Shown here: piece by piece, positions 22,425-32,592 of the stretch | Position numbering within the stretch: position 1 is the first letter of the stretch | Layout: every line of letters begins with the position of its first letter | Assembly (NCBI GenBank): GCA_018398575.1 | Contig: JAGTXZ010000010.1 | Span: 992,001 to 1,056,000, forward strand | DNA from: Ampelomyces quisqualis | Lineage: Eukaryota; Ascomycota; Dothideomycetes; Pleosporales; Phaeosphaeriaceae | DNA length: 64,000 nucleotides | Reading direction: 5' to 3' | Translations under genes and position numbers: made by a program | Notes under the pieces: generated by a model | Told to the model about the DNA's origin: nothing | What the model saw: the letters and a program-made list of their open reading frames with translations, nothing else | Database searches by the model: none

Positions 22425-24290
22425 CTAGTTGTCCTCGAGCCAAGAACGAGGAACGTCCTCAAATCGTTGTTCGTAGTCGCGTAGCCAAGCGCATCCCAGG
22501 ATGTCGTGAATCATCCAGCGCTTCTCAACATCCACGCTCAAGCATCCTCGGATGAGAGCCATTGCATCCTCTAGGCCCTCGTCTTGGGCAGAATATGAAA
22601 GTCGAACAAGCTCTTCGTCCCAATTGCCCGCGAGAATCTTCTCCGTGGTTTTCATGTCCAAGCCCTCGTTGAAAGGCAGTCTCGCGGTAACCATAGCAAA
22701 CACAACTACCCCAAAGGCCCAGATGTCTGCAGCGGTAGAAAAGACCGGACCAGGTGCATTGAACAGCTCCGGGGCTGCATATTGCAAACTACCAGCAACC
22801 GAGGTGCTGGTGTCTGCGGGGCCGATGTTTTGATTGTTGTTGATAGAATGTGGGTCCGCACCATCGCGCTGGTCGCTCACTAGGAAGTCTGCCATGCCGA
22901 AATCGCAAAGTAAGACATCACCACCTTCGGTGACTGCGTCAGGACCAGTCATGTCCACGAGGCAATTTTCCAACTTGATGTCACGATGGACGACCTGCAC
23001 ATCGTTGTGGAGGTAGCGCATCGCTGAAGCTAGCTGATACGTATAACGCTTGGCCAAATGCTTCGGCAGACCTGGCTTGTTGGTGCGCCGATGATCGCGT
23101 ACCAAGTCGAATAGAGTGCCGCCCTTGTTCAATTTGGTAATACAGAAAGTGGCAAAGTCTGTAGTGTAGACCCGGAGTAGCGGAAGAATGTAGGGATGTC
23201 GGAGGAAGCGCCAAATCTCGACCTCATGATCGAATTGCGTTTGAATTTGCTCATTCTCAAACTCGGACTTCTTTTGCTGTTGCTTGCGCACAATCTTGAC
23301 GGCATTGACCACGGGCTTTCCATCCTCCATGCTGGTAACTTCCTTGACGATACTGAAACCGCCGTAGCCGATCTGCTTCCCAATAATGTACTCGCTGTTG
23401 TAGCCGATACCTTGGCCTTCGTCGTCTGGCTCGCTCGGTTTGATGGGAGTCTCGGAGGGCTTATAACGCGCGAGGAAGGATGCTGCCGGTGACATGGACG
23501 AGAGAGAACGACCTGAACGATTCGACGAGCGGCGACTGGCTCTCTGCAAACAACCATTCTCGGCGATCTCGGACCGATAGCTCCTGTTCTTGGCAAGGCC
23601 GGTCTGCCGTGGCGAATAGGCTGGAAATTCGAGGGGCGAAGTGGCAGTAAGCGGCGACAGGGCGTATTCGGACGGCGTCTCCAGCGGAGTGCGTGCCTCT
23701 TCGAGGGGCGGAGATGCAGTGGTGTCGGAGGTCAAGGATGCCACCTGATCGTGGTACTCTGGATCATCGGCCAGGCTATCGACGGTGGTCTGCAGCAGTG
23801 GGTATCTGGACACGCCGATTCGGTGTTGTAGAGGCCTGCGCTGATGGATGGGCATCTCCAGATACTCGTGGTCAGAGTAGCTGCCGCTCTCGGGTGTGTG
23901 CGAATGCGACGGCCTCGACAAAGACTTGGGCACGGGGAGCTCAAGGCCGACTGTATCGCCATTGTCGAGGCGGACCTCGGTGTCGAAGCTTATTGAGGTG
24001 GTGCGTTGCCTAAACTGGGCGGTGTTGAAGTCGTCGTCGTCGTCGCTCCCACTGCTTCCGACTGCGAGATCATATGGTGCTGCATAGCCGTTGGAGGCGT
24101 GGTAGGCGCCAATGATGTCTTGTGCCTCGGTGCCGTGCTTTGCGCGGGATTGCGCATGGTCGTTGTGCGACGGCTGCGACAAATCGTCGCGTGGGATCGA
24201 GGCAAAGGACGACGGCGCCGGCTTCGGGCTTGTCGAGGTGACGAGTTTGAGCTTCTGGAAACTGTGTGAGGATGCCGAATGCGAGGCCAT
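22425..24290 (-). CDS. Serine/threonine protein kinase
   Basis: This single-exon gene encodes 621 residues. The first 300 or so are low complexity, rich in Ser, Pro and His, with an acidic D-D-D-D-D run near residue 84. The C-terminal 300 residues form a complete kinase domain: glycine loop I-G-Y-G-G-F-S-I-V, the Lys in N-A-V-K-I-V, the catalytic loop H-R-D-I-K-L-E-N, the metal-binding C-D-F-G-M-A, and A-A-P-E-L-F at the end of the activation segment. All catalytic residues are present, so it should be active. The fold and loop sequences resemble CAMK-type fungal kinases, but I cannot name the orthologue. The start is the first ATG of the frame. The promoter region to the right holds a MITE. 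Confidence 0.9.
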   Translation of the reverse strand: MASHSASSHSFQKLKLVTSTSPKPAPSSFASIPRDDLSQPSHNDHAQSRAKHGTEAQDIIGAYHASNGYAAPYDLAVGSSGSDDDDDFNTAQFRQRTTSISFDTEVRLDNGDTVGLELPVPKSLSRPSHSHTPESGSYSDHEYLEMPIHQRRPLQHRIGVSRYPLLQTTVDSLADDPEYHDQVASLTSDTTASPPLEEARTPLETPSEYALSPLTATSPLEFPAYSPRQTGLAKNRSYRSEIAENGCLQRASRRSSNRSGRSLSSMSPAASFLARYKPSETPIKPSEPDDEGQGIGYNSEYIIGKQIGYGGFSIVKEVTSMEDGKPVVNAVKIVRKQQQKKSEFENEQIQTQFDHEVEIWRFLRHPYILPLLRVYTTDFATFCITKLNKGGTLFDLVRDHRRTNKPGLPKHLAKRYTYQLASAMRYLHNDVQVVHRDIKLENCLVDMTGPDAVTEGGDVLLCDFGMADFLVSDQRDGADPHSINNNQNIGPADTSTSVAGSLQYAAPELFNAPGPVFSTAADIWAFGVVVFAMVTARLPFNEGLDMKTTEKILAGNWDEELVRLSYSAQDEGLEDAMALIRGCLSVDVEKRWMIHDILGCAWLRDYEQRFEDVPRSWLEDN

Positions 24291-24830
24291 TAAACCGGTT
24301 CACGGTGCATGCAAACCTCTGGACAATGTGGGCAGCCTGGGTGGGAATAATATAGGCTACGGCGAAGACCGGAAGGTGGGCGGTGCGGCAGGGTAAAGCC
24401 GGAAAGGCAATTTGCAGGCGGGCCTAGGCAACGAGAACGATGTCTGCAGGCTGTTGGACAGCTGGGAGGCGGCGAGACAAAGCGGTCAAGGGATGCGAGC
24501 AGAAGAAGAATGGTCAGCAGATGAGCTGGCGGCGGAGGTGGAAAAGAGGGTTGTTGGAAGGCCATGTCCTTGACTACTGTGTACCACACCACGGCGACTG
24601 CCCCCACGCGGTGCGACACGTGAGGGCGAGCAATCTGCTCGCAGCGGCTCACAGCCTATGGGAGGGGGAGGGTGAGGCTACCCCGCGCTGGCTCCTGCGA
24701 CGGCGCGCTGAAGCATGTTTGCATCCAGAGCGCCGCCAATTGCTCGATAATAATGCAATCGAATAAGCGTGGGGCCGTCGGCCAGCCCTTGTGCCGGGCG
24801 ACGAGCCCTTGTGCCGGGCGACGGTAGCGC
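24291..24830. other. Kinase promoter region
   Basis: 540 bp upstream of the Ser/Thr kinase and up to the MITE. It contains an exact 20-bp tandem duplication (AGCCCTTGTGCCGGGCGACG at 24,783-24,802 and 24,803-24,822) directly next to the MITE insertion point. No gene seen; long frames here are non-coding shadows of GC-rich DNA. Confidence 0.5.
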
Positions 24831-25273
24831 GGGAGACGTTATTGCCCACCCCCATAAGCAGTATTGCCCACCCCCATAAGCAGTATTGCCCACCCCCATA
24901 AGCAGTATTGCCCACCCCCATAAGCAGTATTACCCACCCCTCTAAGACACCGCCAAGGCCAAATTAGCCAACCATCTCAAGTGAATGTAGCCCCACACTC
25001 ACATTACGTTAGCCTACACTCATTTTAGGTTAGACCCAGAAGTCTAAAATATGAACTTTTCAAAATCCTCTTCTTTGACAGCACAAATAAGCACCTGTAT
25101 AACAACTTTTTTAATTTTTTTTTACACTGAAACAATTGGCATGATCGAAATACCTGTTCTGCTTCCTTAACACAGAAATTTTTCTGGTGTGGGGGTGGTT
25201 TTGAAGGGCTTCAAGACATAGGCTTAGGGGGGTGGGTAATACTGCTGATGGGGGTGGGCAATAACGTTTCCCC
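24831..25273. mobile_element. 443-bp hAT-like MITE with 8-bp target duplication
   Basis: The ends are inverted repeats: GGGAGACGTTATTGCCCACC at the left, and the reverse complement of the right end begins GGGGAAACGTTATTGCCCAC. Both continue into CCCCAT(A/C)AGCAGTATTACCCACCCC and CTAAG. The element is flanked by GGTAGCGC on both sides (24,823-24,830 and 25,274-25,281), an 8-bp duplication as produced by hAT transposases. The left end has an internal expansion of a 22-bp unit. The interior is AT-rich and non-coding, so it must rely on a transposase encoded elsewhere. It sits between the kinase and VAC8 promoters. Confidence 0.85.
24841..24949. repeat. 22-bp tandem array in the left end of the MITE
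   Basis: The unit ATTGCCCACCCCCATAAGCAGT occurs four times in perfect tandem, followed by a fifth, variant unit (ATTACCCACCCCTCTAAG). The right end of the element has only one such pair, so the array expanded after or during formation of the left end. Confidence 0.9.
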
Positions 25274-25871
25274 GGTAGCGCAGGGAGGCATGGCGGCCGT
25301 TGAAGCGCCGGGCTGCAGCCGCCAGCGTTGACCTACCACCTATGTACGAAGTAGGTGGTAGGCTGACCGGAGTACCAGTAGTCTTGGATATGCACTGCAG
25401 AGACAGCCGCGGCCCGCCAGCGCATATCCAGGCACGGTCTCGGTATGTCCAGTACCGATGCACATGCAGCCCGGCACGCTCTACGTCGCCGTGGACCCTT
25501 TCCCCGGCCATCCATCAGCCTCCCTGGCGTTGTGCCTTTTGCTTTTCGCGCGTTTGGGCGTTGATGTCATGTTGGGGAATCGCATGTGATGATGATGGAT
25601 CGGACACGCGCCGTTGGAGCACAGTACTCCGTACGCGGTACGGAGATGCTATGAGACTACAGTAGTCAAGTGCACTCGGCGCTAAAGCCAATCAGGCCTC
25701 GTGCCTGACAGCTGCCTTCGCATCACCACCCAGCACGCCGTCAACCCCATCGCCCGCCATCCATCTTCATCTGCCCGTCCAGCGTCGTCGCCTCTGTCCG
25801 CAGCTCCCTGCGCACCCACTGCCTCCCCGAGGCCGCCCGTCCACGGCCCGCCGGCCAGACGACTGCCCGAC
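25274..25871. other. VAC8 upstream region
   Basis: About 600 bp between the MITE and the VAC8 start. It holds TACTCCGTAC at 25,625-25,634 followed by a facing GTACGGAGA, i.e. a small palindromic cluster, and an imperfect inverted repeat CTACCACCTA..TAGGTGGTAG near 25,332-25,361. C-rich tracts between 25,750 and 25,860 are typical of a fungal 5' leader. Confidence 0.5.
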
Positions 25872-27816
25872 ATGGATCTGTGTTCCAGAGTCTTTGGATC
25901 CTGCTGCGGCCGTACGCATATCCACCCCCACAACACCTTGCGCCGTCCAGCCCGACTAACACACCGCACCCTAGGACGCTCCAGAGATAGCATTTACGAC
26001 CCGGTCTTGGCCGACAGCGAACGGGAAGCTGTCGCCGATCTGCTGGGCTTCCTCGAGAATGTACACAACCCCATCCCACTCCACACAGCACCCGCGCATA
26101 CTGACCGCCCGCAGCGAGCCGAAACAGACTTCTTCACCGGCGACCCGCTGCGCGCCTTGAGCACCCTTGTATATTCAGACAACATTGATTTGCAGCGGTC
26201 GGCAAGCTTGACCTTTGCCGAGATCACCGAGCGAGATGTCCGCGAAGTCGACCAAGAGACCCTGGGTCCCATCTTGTTCCTCTTACAAAACCCAGACATC
26301 GAGGTGCAGCGCGCAGCAAGCGCCGCCCTTGGCAACCTGGCCGTCAACAGTACGTCACTAGCTGTGCTGTTCCGACACCCATAGCTAACTCGACAAAGCC
26401 GAGAACAAGGTCGCCATCGTCACACTTGGCGGCCTCGCGCCGCTAATCAAGCAGATGAACTCGCCCAATGTCGAGGTCCAATGCAACGCCGTCGGCTGTA
26501 TCACGAACCTAGCCACCCACGAAGACAACAAGGCCAAGATAGCCCGCTCGGGCGCATTGCAACCCCTTACACGACTAGCCAAGTCCAAAGATATGCGCGT
26601 GCAACGGAATGCGACCGGCGCACTACTCAACATGACACATTCAGGTACGTACGCTCAACGCGCTTGACGTGCCTAGCCTGACCTGCCATCAGACGATAAC
26701 CGCCAACAACTCGTCAACGCCGGCGCTATTCCTGTCCTGGTTCAGCTGCTATCCTCGACAGACGTTGACGTCCAGTACTACTGCACAACAGCACTGAGCA
26801 ACATTGCCGTCGATGCCACCAACCGCACCAAGCTCGCTCAGACCGAGGGTCGTTTGGTCGGCTCACTTGTGCACCTCATGGAGTCGTCTTCGCCCAAGGT
26901 CCAGTGCCAGGCTGCGCTCGCCCTTCGAAACCTCGCATCAGACGAGCGCTATCAGCTCGAAATTGTACGCGCACGCGGCCTGCCGTCTCTCCTCCGCCTG
27001 CTGCAATCGTCCTATCTCCCACTCATATTGTCAGCCGTCGCATGCATACGAAATATCTCCATTCACCCCGCAAACGAATCGCCCATCATCGAAGCTGGAT
27101 TCCTCCGACCACTAGTAGACCTTCTAGGTTCGACGGATAACGACGAGATTCAATGCCATGCCATATCCACCCTCCGCAACCTCGCTGCGAGCTCGGACAA
27201 GAACAAACAGTTGGTATTGGAGGCTGGTGCCGTGCAAAAGTGCAAACAGCTTGTGCTTAACGTGCGACTACCGGTGCAGTCTGAAATGACTGCCGCTATC
27301 GCAGTTCTCGCCCTGAGCGAGGAACTGAAGCCCCATTTACTCAATCTCGGCGTTTTCGACGTTCTCATTCCCCTTACCGAGTCTGATAGTATCGAAGTTC
27401 AGGGCAACAGTGCTGCAGCACTTGGCAACTTGTCATCCAAAGGTACGTTGTTGCGACTTTCACAATCAACTCAGCTAACCATCTTAGTTGGTGATTATGC
27501 CATCTTCATCCAGAACTGGACGGAGCCCGCCGGTGGTATCCATGGGTATATTCGTCGCTTCCTAGCCAGCGGAGACCCAACATTTCAGCACATTGCTATC
27601 TGGACGTTACTGCAGCTTCTAGAGTCCGAGGACGATCGATTGATCGAGCGCATCGGAAAGTCGAACGAAGTTGTCTCCATGGTCACCGAGATCGCAGACC
27701 GCAACATCGAGTCCGACGACGAAGACAACGAAGACGGCGAGGGCGAGGTTGTAACGCTGGCCCGCAGATGCCTAGAGCTCCTGGGCAAAAGCCCAAAGGC
27801 CCTTGTTGAAGGGTGA
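25872..27816 (+). CDS. VAC8: Vac8-type armadillo repeat protein
   Basis: Five exons: 25,872-25,911, 25,975-26,349, 26,399-26,644, 26,693-27,442 and 27,488-27,816 (579 residues). All introns are 45-63 bp with GTACG donors. Vac8 is a vacuole-membrane scaffold for vacuole inheritance, fusion and selective autophagy. After a Cys-rich N-terminus comes S-E-R-E-A-V-A-D-L-L and a run of about ten armadillo repeats with the hallmark blocks A-A-S-A-A-L-G-N-L-A-V-N, V-E-V-Q-C-N-A-V-G, V-Q-C-Q-A-A-L-A-L-R-N-L-A-S-D and I-Q-C-H-A-I-S-T-L-R-N-L-A. Cys4, Cys11 and Cys12 could be palmitoylated. Residue 2 is Asp where the family has the myristoylated Gly. An in-frame upstream ATG at 25,702 exists but would add a non-conserved leader and remove the lipidation signal from the N-terminus. 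Confidence 0.93.
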
Positions 27817-28331
27817 AGCATTGCAAGCAGCATATACCCACTGATCTCGGGTTCATTGTTTGCCCGTTGTTTATCACGTTTCTTCCTTGCTAACGCGTAC
27901 ACGCGAAACATTGTTCCAAACAACTTGCTGAAGCATGTTTGTGGTATTCCGGCGTTTGTAAAGCGATATCAGCATGGGCGGAGCAGGACTTCTTACGTAT
28001 TTGTTTGACAAGTCTTATTTGAACGGTATTGGCACACTATTGGTAGCTGCTGTCTGTCCGACGACTGCTAGTTCTCGGACGCGGGGAAATTTGTAATTGA
28101 TAGATTTGGATGAGCCACACAGTCCTCTTTCTTCCATAGCATGATCACCGACGGCTAGATGAAATACTACCGGTTTTCCCCTACTGCTAGCGAGTCGAGA
28201 GCGTTGAACAAAGTGTTCTCCGCATGTGATAGCGCGTCACAAGCAATGGCCTTATCGATAAGCACCAAGTAACTTTTGCGACTTGGAATATCCACAATAC
28301 TATCACTCCCCGCACAGCCACCGAGGTCACA
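27817..28331. other. Intergenic, 515 bp
   Basis: 3' region of VAC8 and promoter of RPC53. No gene, repeat or clear element seen. Confidence 0.5.
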
Positions 28332-30294
28332 ATGCCACCCAAACCCCGGGCAGGAAGGTCTGGAAGAGGAGGAAGTCGGGCAGGAGCCACTGCAAGCAGC
28401 AGCGAAACTATACCTACCGTGGCGTCCCAAAGCACAGATACACAGTCTGTAGTAGCGAAGCACGACGATGACGAGGATGCGAAACCATCCACCACTTCGG
28501 AGCCCACTTCGGAGCCCACTCCGGTAGCCACTGGAACTCAGCAAACGCCACCAGTCAGCACTTCGTAAGTCCTCCTTAAGGACCTAAGCATTCTCACATT
28601 CTAAGATTGTCTCAGCGCACTCGCATCACCTCAGGATGGTACCGACTCGCCCGGACGCCCTCTTGTACAGCGACTCGGCAGCCTAGATGCGTCCCGTTCC
28701 GCATCGCCCGCTGTACGGCGCGGTACCTCAACTCGGGGTAAGCGGGGTACAATTAAGCCCACATTCACAGGTCGCAGAAGCAAAGAAGAACGGGCAGCGC
28801 TCGAGAAAGAGGCCATAGAGCGCGAAAAGGCAAGGACCAAGGAGCGCGAAGCATCAGATAGGAAGAAGCGCAATGATGCAGAACGCAAGGCGCAGAGAGA
28901 CGCCAACAGGGCAATCCGTGGAAGAGGCGGCTACAGTGGGGCAATGAGCGGTCCATTTTCGCTCGGCAGTTCTCGAGAAGGTACATTCGGCCCAAGATGT
29001 GCAATCAATCCGCTCTAACACCTGCACAGATAGAAAGACAAACTCTCGTACGACATCAGGTTTCGGAGCCGGATCAGGCTCGCGAGCAACACGAATAAAG
29101 TACGAAGGAGACGGAGGCGAAGGGAGCTCAGGCAGCAGAGGTTCAGGCTATGGAGGAGGAGGATCTTCCATGAAAAGAGAAGGAGGTGGTGGTTCCGAGT
29201 CTTCTGAGGACGAAGAAGACGCCGAGTTTCCTCGGAGAGATATCGATCTTATTGAGATCTCCTCCGACGATGGCGATGCTAGACCAGTCCAACGTCCCCT
29301 ACGGTCAGCCTTGCCGGTCCGGATAGGCAGGAGAGAACACCAAGATCGAAGCTTGGGTGGCAATACCGACGCAACCACGGAAACAGAACAGTCAGAGGCA
29401 ACTGGACAAGCACCTACGGCGAATGTTCTGAAACAGGCCCCGAGCAAAGGAAAGAGCAAGGCCAAGGTGACTGAAGTTCCGAGCTCAAAGAAGCCCTTCA
29501 AAGGGGTGTGGCAAGATTCAGATGAACTTGCTTCGCCACTTAAGATTGAAGAAAATAGCGAGGATGAGCACATGGCAAACGCCGAACAAATCGGTTTGGT
29601 TGAGCGCCCCGAGCAACCAGCAGAACGACAGCAACCACAGCCAGAAACCGAATCGAAACCCAAAGGCACAATGAGAGGCATAACAGAGCCAGTCTTGCAG
29701 ACCGACGAAGATCGTGCAGAATGGGCACGTTTCCGATCTAACATGAGCCATGTCCGGGCTGAACTAGGACCAGACCCAGGCGCAATAGGCGAAGCAACTG
29801 ACGACGTGAACCTGGCAGAGTCGTCTAATACTGCAAGAAAGCCCACCGTACGAGATAATAACGTGTACCTCTTCCAAATACCGCCACTCATGCCGGAATT
29901 ACTCTCTACAGCTATCAAGACAGAACCCACAGAGGGGTCGGGGGCGTTAGGGACGCCAACGCCGGCAGCGCCAGTCAAGCCCGAAGTCAAGATCAAGGTA
30001 GAAGAGGGGTTTACCGATGCAGCGGCAACGGGGCAAGAAGCACCTCGCTTTGCCAGCGGCCTGGTCGGCAAACTGCGTGTGCGGAAATCCGGCCGCACGA
30101 CTCTGGACTGGGGCGGCACGAGCTACGAGCTCACGCCTGGTAACAAAACCTCTTTCTTGCAAGAGGTTGTGTCTATGCACGTCATACCAGAACGGGATCG
30201 CGTTGTCCCCGAAGAGGCTGGAGAAGCAGTATCGTTTGGACGTGTCAAGGGCAAGTTTGTGGTAGTGCCAAACTGGAGTGAAATGCTGGGGTAG
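28332..30294 (+). CDS. RPC53: RNA polymerase III subunit Rpc53 (RPC4)
   Basis: Three exons: 28,332-28,564, 28,616-28,980 and 29,030-30,294 (620 residues), with introns of 51 and 49 bp. Rpc53 pairs with Rpc37 on RNA polymerase III and acts in termination, reinitiation and opening of promoters of tRNA and 5S genes in the nucleus. The N-terminus is low complexity (Ser/Thr/Pro, then a K/R/E-rich helix around the second exon), followed by Gly/Ser-rich and acidic stretches including D-L-I-E-I-S-S-D-D. The last 170 residues carry the RPC4 signature: V-Y-L-F-Q-I-P-P-L-M-P, then G-L-V-G-K-L-R-V-R-K-S-G and an L-D-W-G-G block up to the C-terminus. Confidence 0.92.
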
Positions 30295-31160
30295 CGTCTT
30301 AGTGGATGGTCATCCGAGTCGAGCGAGCAGGGTCCTGGCGTGTACAATACCTAGCATCTGGTCGGCGTCATGGGCGACATGGGGAAACTTGGGTACACAT
30401 ACTCCGTACTCCGTCCTCCGTACGGAGTACTCGGTAGTCATGAAACGCGTCTGCTCCACTCGAGCGCGAGCAGTGCCTCATGCGCCATTGCGCCGTGTTA
30501 CCTGTTACGACCCAAGTGGAGACTCACCATCAATGGAAATCTAATCAGATCTAAGTGCAATGCCAGAACGTATGTAGTGCAGTGCTGCTAACAGGCTGTG
30601 AGAGGCCGGCCTCAGCCATTTCCAAGCACTTGATCCGCCGCCAAACGCGAAGCTAGCTGACCGTGGAATAGTTCCTGCAATGTTGTGTGGGCCGAGGGGC
30701 CGGAAGTGGTCGAATGAAAGCGCGTCTGGGACGGGAGACGCGTTTTGCACGGACTGTTTTGAGCGCGACTGGCGGGGCTGGCGGACCGCGACCTCGGACT
30801 TCAGCAACCATTGTAGTCGACCGTGGTGAGCAAAACCGACAATATGGGGGTCGTAGAATTACGGCCGGCGTGAATTTGTGCAACACACCTGATAAGCATG
30901 ATTTGGCGGATGTAGGGCGGTGAAAATGCTGCGATCGAGCGACGCTGGCTGCTGCGTCATAGCTTGAAAGAAGGCGCGACGAGGAGCAGCACGGACGCAC
31001 GTGATAACCCGTTTTGGTCCTTTTAAGAATCGGTCGCGTCTGCTCCGTCCCCCCAACATCATCCACTTCGCCAGCTTCACTACCAGACGCGAATTCTTGA
31101 CAGCTCGCTCGTCTCTACGCATAACATCTCCCAAAATCACTCTTATCTTTATTCGACACA
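30295..31160. other. RNR2 upstream region
   Basis: 866 bp without a gene. It holds a palindromic cluster built on TACTCCGTAC/GTACGGAGTA at about 30,399-30,434 (core CTCCGTACGGAG). It also holds an MCB-type ACGCGT box at 30,738-30,743, about 420 bp before the RNR2 start. The latter fits cell-cycle control of RNR2. Confidence 0.5.
30738..30743. promoter_or_regulatory. ACGCGT (MCB) box upstream of RNR2
   Basis: An exact MluI cell-cycle box. In yeasts, MBF binds ACGCGT to activate S-phase genes including ribonucleotide reductase. Four more copies lie inside the first two introns of the gene (31,232, 31,514, 31,523 and 31,535). Function here is inferred from motif and gene identity. Confidence 0.5.
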
Positions 31161-32592
31161 ATGTCTGCTCTCCAGTCGACGCCTCTCAAGCAGGTACGCC
31201 ACAACTTCAGTTCCAGTACCATGACTACTTTACGCGTCCATACTAACACTACATCAGGCCACCGCAGCAATCGACACATTCAACATGTCTGATTCTCCCG
31301 CAAAGAAGATGGTATCCTCCGCAAACAAGGAAAATGTCTTCAGGCCAATCGTCGGCATTCCAGACCTTCCAGAGGATGAGCCAGTCGCCAAGACTGGTGT
31401 CGCGCCCACAATCAAGCCTGAAGAGGCACACGAGCCTTTGCTACAGGAGAACCCAAACCGCTTCGTTCTCTTTCCGATCAAGTACCATGACGTATGTTTG
31501 ATCCCGATCGGCGACGCGTTTGACGCGTCTGAAGACGCGTCCGACCCATCGTAGACAGAATTGGCTGACGGATACTCTACAGGTTTGGCAAATGTACAAG
31601 AAGGCCGAAGCCTCCTTCTGGACTGCCGAAGAGATCGACCTGTCCAAGGACCTTCACGATTGGAACAAGCGCCTCAACGATGATGAGCGCTTCTTCATCT
31701 CCCACGTTCTCGCTTTCTTCGCCGCCTCTGACGGCATTGTCAACGAGAACCTTGTCGAGCGATTCTCCGGCGAGGTACAAATCCCTGAGGCACGATGCTT
31801 CTATGGGTTCCAGATCATGATGGAGAACGTCCACTCTGAGACATACTCCCTGCTCATCGACACATACATCAGCGAGCCCAGGCAACGCACATACCTGTTC
31901 AACGCCATTGACAACAGTAAGTCGTTTACACCATACAATACTCTACGGAATGCATCTAACGTGCTTCAGTCCCATGTATCCGCAAGAAGGCCGACTGGGC
32001 TCTCAAGTGGATCTCTGACAAGAACTCTACCTTTGCCAACCGTCTCGTCGCATTCGCCGCTGTCGAGGGTATCTTCTTCAGCGGCTCATTTGCCTCTATC
32101 TTCTGGCTGAAGAAGCGTGGTCTCATGCCCGGCCTCACCTTCTCCAACGAGCTCATATCCCGTGACGAGGGCATGCACACCGACTTCGCCTGCCTTCTCT
32201 TTTCTCTGCTCAACACCCGCCCCAGCAAGGATGCTGTCCAGGCTATCATCACCGAGGCTGTCGCTATTGAGCAGGAATTCCTCTCGGACGCTCTTCCTTG
32301 TGCCCTGCTCGGCATGAATTCCACGCTCATGTGCCAGTACATTGAGTTCGTGGCTGACCGCCTGCTGTTGGCGCTCGGCAACACCAAGTTCTACAACGCT
32401 ACCAACCCTTTCGACTTCATGGAGAATATCTCGTTGGCTGGCAAGACCAACTTCTTCGAGAAGCGTGTCGGTGATTACCAGAAGGCTGGCGTTATGGCTA
32501 GCACCACCAAGCACCAAAACGACAAGGACGGCATCGCTCCTGTCGAGGCGCAAGGCCAGTCTGGTGACTTCTGCTTTGAAGAAGACTTCTAG
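31161..32592 (+). CDS. RNR2: Ribonucleotide reductase small subunit
   Basis: Four exons: 31,161-31,193, 31,258-31,491, 31,583-31,916 and 31,970-32,592 (407 residues, usual length for fungal R2). The enzyme makes deoxynucleotides from ribonucleotides. This subunit houses the di-iron centre and tyrosyl radical and works with the large subunit. Diagnostic blocks are R-F-V-L-F-P-I-K-Y-H-D-V-W-Q-M-Y-K-K-A, F-W-T-A-E-E-I-D-L-S with an iron-binding acidic residue, the Y-x4-M-x-E-x-V-H-S-E-T-Y-S helix with Glu and His ligands, and F-F-S-G-S-F-A-S-I-F-W-L-K. The C-terminal tail ends D-F-C-F-E-E-D-F, which docks to the large subunit. The introns contain a cluster of ACGCGT boxes. Confidence 0.96.
31514..31540. 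promoter_or_regulatory. Three ACGCGT boxes within RNR2 intron 2
   Basis: ACGCGT occurs at 31,514-31,519, 31,523-31,528 and 31,535-31,540, all within the 91-bp second intron (31,492-31,582). A fourth copy lies in intron 1 at 31,232-31,237. Such density in 350 bp is unlikely by chance and matches the MBF site that controls ribonucleotide reductase genes in yeasts. Placement downstream of the start codon is unusual. Confidence 0.55.

Noticed and set aside
29148..30119. 323-codon minus-strand frame opposite RPC53
   Set aside because: Antisense shadow of a well-supported coding exon with biased codons.
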